A DNA stretch of 64,000 bases from Symbiodinium microadriaticum (lineage: Eukaryota > Sar > Dinophyceae > Suessiales > Symbiodiniaceae). Position numbers and translations under genes: made by a program. Of this stretch, positions 59,430 through 64,000 are shown one piece after another. The stretch's first letter is position 1. Each line of letters starts with the position of its first letter. The stretch is from the NCBI GenBank assembly GCA_001939145.1, contig LSRX01000460.1, forward strand, positions 65,416 to 129,415. The letters are read 5' to 3'. Under the pieces are notes generated by a model. The model saw nothing but the letters and a program-made list of their open reading frames with translations. It was not told the origin of the DNA and did not search any database.

Positions 59430-59797
59430 AGTTCTGTGCCAGAGAATTTGGACTGTATCTGCCCGGAAGAGCGTGGGAAGCAGCTCAATAATCTACACCC
59501 TGCCCTAAACCCTAAATCTTAAGCCCTATAAACCCTAAGAAGGTTCTAGCTTCGGACATGCAACAGTTTTTCCGCTGTAATCCAGCACGCGAGGTTCTTT
59601 CCGAAACCTCCAAACCCTTCATGCGCTAGGAAATCCTTCATGCGTTTGTATATTGTAGTACATTACAACTGAATATAGTTCATTACAATTTAATTACACT
59701 TGTTTGTTTGTTGTCTTTGCGCCACGACGCTGGATTCATGACCGACGCAGCCTCAAATCCTGAATATTCGCACTTTCTCAGAGCTTTCTGTTTCCAG

Positions 59798-59848
59798 GAC
59801 AAGAAGGAACAAAAAGCGCAGACGACTCGGAGAAATCTAGAGCTTGGG
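59798..59848 (+). CDS. 51-nt exon, 17 codons
   Basis: Acceptor TTTCTGTTTCCAG, donor GGG|GTATTT, phase 0 both ends. Reads DKKEQKAQTTRRNLELG. Confidence 0.6.
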
Positions 59849-59946
59849 GTATTTGGTGGTGGAACACTTGGACTTTTGAGGGGTTAGTGTTTTGTGAGGC
59901 TTAGGGAATCTGCATAACCTTCCGGTTTTCCGACTTCTCGTTCAAG

Positions 59947-60016
59947 GGCCGGGATGAGGGCAAGGAGGGCCTACTCTACTACACCCTAAGCGGACTTCAA
60001 GCTGGCTATAGCCCAA
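59947..60016 (+). CDS. exon, possible fibronectin-III end
   Basis: Reads GRDEGKEGLLYYTLSGLQAG, then YS. The YYTLSGLQAGY pattern resembles the E-F strand region of fibronectin type III domains (L.GL.pgtxY). Borders approximate. Confidence 0.45.
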
Positions 60017-60109
60017 AACCTCAGTCAGAAGCCTGCAAACCCTACCCCCGAAACACCCGTAAAGTTAAAGAGAGTCCTAAACCCCGAGGCCTAAACGTAG
60101 TAAACCCCG

Positions 60110-60262
60110 AGACCCCTGGGTAGTCGGGGCTTCGTTGGCACCAGCCGTCAAGGTTGGCCTCAGTGCATCCCGACAGCCACCTTTCCTTTCGTATCCATTG
60201 TAGTCTTGTACCTCCTCCGTTTGCTTACTGTAGTTTTTGTCTATGCTTCGGGTCCGAAGCAT
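60110..60262 (-). CDS. minus-strand first-exon candidate
   Basis: Starts at an ATG on the minus strand: MLRTRSIDKNYSKQTEEVQD, then YNGYERKGGCRDALRPTLTA. Hydrophilic and protein-like; overlaps no + exon but ends 13 bp before one. Confidence 0.4.
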
Positions 60263-60274
60263 GAGCCCTGGTAG

Positions 60275-60336
60275 CCACCGGACGAAACTACATCGGCGAT
60301 TCTAAGTACCGTCTAGAAAAGGCTACGGTCAAGCCT
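60275..60336 (+). CDS. 62-nt exon
   Basis: Acceptor AGCCCTGGTAG, donor CCT|GTTTAA. Reads TGRNYIGDSKYRLEKATVKP. Clear protein sequence. Confidence 0.55.
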
Positions 60337-60411
60337 GTTTAAGGTGCTCGGCTCGGGTTGGGATTTCAAGTCCCACGGTCCTTGGCATTCTGGGCTCAGG
60401 GCTTCACAGCT

Positions 60412-60504
60412 TACCCATAGGCCCCTAAGTAGTTCCTTTCTATGGTTTATATTTAGAATCCTATAGTTTTTCCCAAAAAGGAACTACTTAGGGGCCTATG
60501 GGTA
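60412..60504. mobile_element. foldback family A copy, centre inverted
   Basis: TACCCATAGGCCCCTAAGTA and ACTACTTAGGGGCCTATGGG arms. The centre is GGTTTATATTTAGAATCCTA. Confidence 0.9.
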
Positions 60505-60677
60505 GCTTCCAGATGCCTTAAACCCTCAACCCTTGTCGTAGGTACTGTCACTGCCGCCTCAAGGCGCCTTGTAGGACACTAGATAAACCCTTAAAGGTTT
60601 AGGGTTTAGGGTTAACCCCAAACCATAGACCCTGAACCCTTGACCCCAAGCCATAGACCCGAAACCTTAAACCTTAA

Positions 60678-60745
60678 TGGCGATGCGAACTAGAGCTGCC
60701 AAGACCCAAGAGTCTCCCGTTCGCGACTTTCCGAACCCTCGACTC
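60678..60745 (+). CDS. candidate exon, basic start
   Basis: The ATG at 60678 reads MAMRTRAAKTQESPVRDFPN, then PRLE, and merges into CCCTAAA-type repeats. Confidence 0.35.
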
Positions 60746-60863
60746 GAAACCCTCAACCCTGAACCCGAAATCCTCTCCCCTCTACCCTAAAACCCTGAAC
60801 CCGAAATCCTAAACCCTGAACCCTAAACTCTACAGTCCTAAAGCAGCAGTAAGGCAGCTTCAG

Positions 60864-60915
60864 TTGAACCCCCCAGCCACCGGAAGCTTAAACGAGTTGT
60901 TTAGGGCAGCGCAGG
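60864..60915 (+). CDS. 52-nt exon
   Basis: Acceptor GGCAGCTTCAG, donor CAGG|GTAAGG (near-consensus). Reads LNPPATGSLNELFRAAQ. Confidence 0.55.
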
Positions 60916-60979
60916 GTAAGGTTAAAGGCTTCAGGCTTCAGAACCTGAAGCTTTGTACTTCCGGGGCCCTTACCCACAG

Positions 60980-61026
60980 TTGTGTAGCCTTTGGGAAAAA
61001 CGAAGAGGCCGCGACCCCCTAATCAG
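60980..61026 (+). CDS. 47-nt exon
   Basis: Acceptor CCCTTACCCACAG, donor ATCAG|GTACTG. Reads LCSLWEKRRGRDPLI. The intron between this exon and the previous one would be only 64 nt. Confidence 0.5.
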
Positions 61027-61180
61027 GTACTGGAAGCCAGTATAGCGACGGTCATACTCATAAGCCTGTGTGTAATATAAGATAGCCATCAAACTAGATG
61101 TTGGCTTTGTGATGTGCTTCAAAAATCTTAAATACAACCTGGTTCGCTATCTTTCCCAAGTCCATATGATATTTCGATCT

Positions 61181-61252
61181 CTACCTACAGTCTCCATTGT
61201 AGTTCCTTAAAAGGTAACCCCAAAAAGGAACTACAATGGAGACTATACGTAG
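61181..61252. mobile_element. foldback element related to family A
   Basis: CTACCTACAGTCTCCATTGT plus AGTTCC mirrors GGAACTACAATGGAGACTAT plus ACGTAG. The GTAGTTCC/GGAACTAC part and the central GGTAACCCC are shared with family A; the outer arm is different. Confidence 0.75.
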
Positions 61253-61617
61253 ACCCAGCACCTGCTAGAGTTGGGCAGGCTCCCCGAGTCAACCGTGGGT
61301 TACACAGCCTGATACAGGGGTCGGAATAAGTGCTCATACCATTGCTTAAGATCCTTACTGTATTTCCGTTATGGGATGATATCGCCCAAAACCCGCTTCG
61401 AGTTATTCAGGCCCCTCCCTATCTTGGATACTTCGCAAGACCCTGCATCCGAGGTGGAGCATGTTCGGTTGGGGCAAGGCGAACCTGCGTCATGGACTTC
61501 AGAGATGTTTCTGTATTGGTGGATGGACGGGTGGATGAATGGATGCATGCGTGCATGTGCGCATGTATGCATGAATGTACATGTATTTTGTCATGTAATG
61601 TAATGTAACGTATCGTA

Positions 61618-61830
<213 letters not shown>

Positions 61831-62034
61831 GTATGTCTAAGTATGTATGTCTAAGATTGTACATGTCTTTATGTGTGTATGTATATGTATTGTATGCATG
61901 TATGTATGTATCTGTGAACATACATACAGCCTAGTTGTGGTAACTTAAGTCCTTTTTACGAACTGGGCCCTTGCTTTGCGCTTTCGTCACGAGATGTTGA
62001 TGAGACTCGGGCCCCCTAGTCGGAGGCCTCAAAA

Positions 62035-62119
62035 GGTGGGATGAAGGTAGGTAGGGCTAAGGATCCCTTATATAAGGACGACTATTTGGGGATTACACCC
62101 ACCTACCTTCACCCCACCC
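62035..62119. mobile_element. hairpin element
   Basis: GGTGGGATGAAGGTAGGTAG is mirrored by ACCTACCTTCACCCCACC, with an internal CCTTATATAAGG palindrome. Confidence 0.75.
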
Positions 62120-62507
62120 TTGGAGTCCTTTGACCTAGACATACCTATCAAGCAAGTTTCAATCGGGTGTCTACGGTTCAGGACCCTAGTCGAATCCGCT
62201 AAGGGGGGGGCGTCAAAGTCAGACGTAGGTTTCTTGTTTGTCATACCATCGCCTTACTTGCCGGGCGTTCCTTCCTTTCAAAACCCGTAAGCTGCCATAA
62301 TTAACCCGTAAGCTGCCCCAATTCCTACTGTAACCCTGAAACCCTAAATCCTAAACCCTAGGCCGTAGGATGCAACTAATCCTTTAAGCTAAGACTTCTT
62401 TGGGAGCAAGTGAAACCCCAACCGACAGCTTGTCGTCTCCTAAGATCCCAAGAGGGAGAACGAGAAGGCGCGCCATTTCATGGAGTCCATCCATTGGACT
62501 CCTGCAG

Positions 62508-62620
62508 TCGCTGGACCGAGCAACTGGGAGGCCCTCCTTGCGGGCTCTCGTCGGAGCCAAGTCTGACCCCATGGACCCCTCGAAGGCCGCAGAAAGTGCA
62601 GATGCACGGAAGAAGGCAGG
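62508..62620 (+). CDS. 113-nt exon
   Basis: Acceptor GGACTCCTGCAG. Reads SLDRATGRPSLRALVGAKSD, then PMDPSKAAESADARKKA plus two bases, and ends at GTTTAGGGTTTAGGG. Confidence 0.6.
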
Positions 62621-62645
62621 GTTTAGGGTTTAGGGTTGCAGACAG
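62621..62645 (+). other. candidate 25-nt intron made of telomere repeat
   Basis: GTTTAGGGTTTAGGGTTGCA, then GACAG. Removing it keeps an open frame into the next coding-like segment. A 21-nt version ending at TTGCAG is also possible but gives a less protein-like frame. Confidence 0.5.
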
Positions 62646-62709
62646 CAAGAAGACGGCCTGTGCAGTTTGTCACGGCAGCGGCGCACTCCGGCCTTGCGAG
62701 GCACACTGA
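62646..62709 (+). CDS. exon with CxxCxGxG motif, stop at 62707
   Basis: Reads KKTACAVCHGSGALRPCEAH and TGA. The CAVCHGSG signature matches one zinc-binding repeat as found in DnaJ-type central domains and other small zinc ribbons; only one repeat is visible, so the fold is not certain. Confidence 0.5.
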
Positions 62710-63040
62710 CCGCTTCGTGTGTTTTTATTATAAAATTATGACATATTATCTTCTGTTCCCTGAAGAACGATAGTACACTATGCTCCAGATCATGGTATAT
62801 TATGATAGTATGCTTTAGTATATTATAGTATCTTATCTTCTTATCTTCTGTTCCGTTACAGCCAGAGTACACTGTACCCCAGATCATGGTATGTTATAGC
62901 ATATCATGATATGCTTTAGGATACTATAGTATCTTATCTTCTGTCCTTGAAGAACCATAATACACTATACCCCAGAACCTTATTCGCATCCTGAAAGTCC
63001 CCAAAATATGGGTTTGAGAACAGCTGGCCCCTCTCTGCAG

Positions 63041-63085
63041 AAGTCGGCTGCAAAGCACGGAGATTCGAAAGCGTCGTTGCCTTAG
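63041..63085 (+). CDS. candidate exon
   Basis: The acceptor CCCCTCTCTGCAG ends at 63040. Reads KSAAKHGDSKASLP. Donor not clear. AT-rich TATAGTATC-type repeats fill 62720-62980. Confidence 0.35.
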   Translation, partial: KSAAKHGDSKASLP

Positions 63086-63405
63086 CCCATGGGGAAATGT
63101 CGAGTTTTCAAGGGTTTGAGGAGTCAAGTTTTAGTGAATATTGTTTAGGGAGTTTTGGGTTCAGGGTGCTGCATGTTGCTTCTGTTCTTATCAGGGCTGG
63201 TCGGTTTACGATTTATGGTTCAGGATTCAGGGTTTATAGAGATTCAGGTATTTGGGTTTAAGGTTTGGGGTTTCAGATGACCAAGGGGCCTATATATACC
63301 CGAAGCCCTAAACCCTAAACAGGAGTTTTGGGGACCATTGGTGTGGAGACTGTGAAACCTTGGGCTTGATGTAGCAAGTGCTTGCAGAACTCCTACATGA
63401 TAGCC

Positions 63406-63508
63406 AATACCTAGACCCCAAAGAACCTACCTTATTAAGGACTTATTTAAGGAAATCATAAGAAGGAGCCCTATATAGACAGGGAGGTTCTTAAGGGTCC
63501 AGGTATGG
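63406..63508. mobile_element. hairpin element
   Basis: AATACCTAGACCCCAAAGAA plus CCTACCT is mirrored imperfectly by AGGGAGGTTCTTAAGGGTCC plus AGGTATG. Confidence 0.65.
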
Positions 63509-63551
63509 GTTAAAGAAGCCACCAAACAAAGAATGGCGTAAAGTAGTAAGT

Positions 63552-63767
63552 GTGGACAAGCACCGAAAATGCAGAACAGGTGTTGCGTTCACTTCTGCTA
63601 CCTATTTTCGCTTGACTCCTACGATCCGCTGTGTTAAATGGGGCCCAGTAGCAGTAGTCGCTGCAGAGCAAGTCACTTCAGGCCATACATTCGAAGACTT
63701 CCAAGCCCCGCACTCCACAGTGTTTCGGATGAGAAACCATGTCAACGAAAAGCCGAGAAAATCAAGT
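63552..63767 (+). CDS. exon, 72 codons
   Basis: Reads MDKHRKCRTGVAFTSATYFR, then VAVVAAEQVTSGHTFEDFQA and NEKPRKSS. A 20-nt intron (63768-63787, GTGGTGGTTCTTGGTTTCAG) would join it in phase 0 to the next exon. The ATG at 63552 may be the start. Confidence 0.45.
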
Positions 63768-63787
63768 GTGGTGGTTCTTGGTTTCAG

Positions 63788-63967
63788 ACTGAGTCTGATT
63801 GTTGGTCACTGTGTACATTGGAGTCAGTTGCTGGCCTGCTAAGATACTCGGGTCCTCCAAGTGGTGTTGAAAGCAAGCATGGAACATACCAAAGTGTTGG
63901 TTTGGAGATGGAAATCCCAGCTTCCCGTCTGAGCGAAGGCCCTCGAATGGGAAAGGCTCAATGTTAG
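63788..63967 (+). CDS. terminal exon, 59 codons
   Basis: The acceptor TTCTTGGTTTCAG ends at 63787. Reads TESDCWSLCTLESVAGLLRY, then SGPPSGVESKHGTYQSVGLE and ends GKAQC with TAG at 63965-63967. Convincing protein sequence; no family recognised. Confidence 0.5.
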   Translation, partial: TESDCWSLCTLESVAGLLRYSGPPSGVESKHGTYQSVGLEMEIPASRLSEGPRMGKAQC

Positions 63968-64000
63968 GGAGTTGGGGGGTTTGTGAATTTTGTGGCCCGC

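Overview
The window is nuclear DNA of an intron-rich eukaryote, probably an alveolate protist (dinoflagellate or chromerid grade). Three things point there. Plant/alveolate-type telomere heptamers (TTTAGGG/CCCTAAA) occur throughout, on both strands. Candidate genes are broken into very small exons with GT-AG borders. One gene encodes a eukaryotic-style cytosine-5 DNA methyltransferase. The species cannot be fixed from the sequence. There are no rRNA or tRNA genes that I can recognise, no bacterial operons and no CRISPR. Most long open frames are shadows of simple repeats; the real coding signal is mostly in exons of 26 to 200 nt, many lacking an ATG.

Layout. Positions 1-10,100: telomere-like tracts, microsatellites and scattered coding-like segments on both strands (best at 4170-4368, 4551-4676, 5359-5574 and 8699-9028). 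Positions 10,140-17,640: a distinct block with few telomere heptamers but many purine-rich ATTAAGG/AATAAGG minisatellites. It carries a + strand multi-exon gene whose 14,121-16,264 part encodes the catalytic domain of a DNA (cytosine-5) methyltransferase, with motifs I, IV, VI, VIII, IX and X in canonical order. A second, basic-protein gene starts near 16,541. The arrays lie in the introns.

Positions 17,700-64,000: telomere-heptamer mosaics alternate with dozens of short + strand exon candidates. They encode coiled-coil, lysine-rich and perhaps fibronectin-III-like segments, and several have borders and phases that agree exactly. A few minus-strand exons are interleaved (37,442-37,576, 53,435-53,530, 55,161-55,321, 60,110-60,262). 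I cannot assign all exons to genes without transcripts; they may belong to several genes with large introns.

Mobile and structural DNA. A foldback family of about 90 bp (ends CCCATAGGCCCCTAAGTAG / CTACTTAGGGGCCTATGGG) has 14 recognised copies, one of them only half. At least one forms nearly all of a phase-matched intron (54,810-54,941). Several other foldback families are present. A roughly 0.9-kb segment is duplicated (43,843 and 45,141), and a 118-bp segment is duplicated next to an N (57,148 and 58,227). Each of the three single Ns sits at a repeat edge and may mark an assembly join.

Exon calls combine visible splice consensus, open frame, phase agreement and protein-like composition. 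They are inference unless a domain motif is named.
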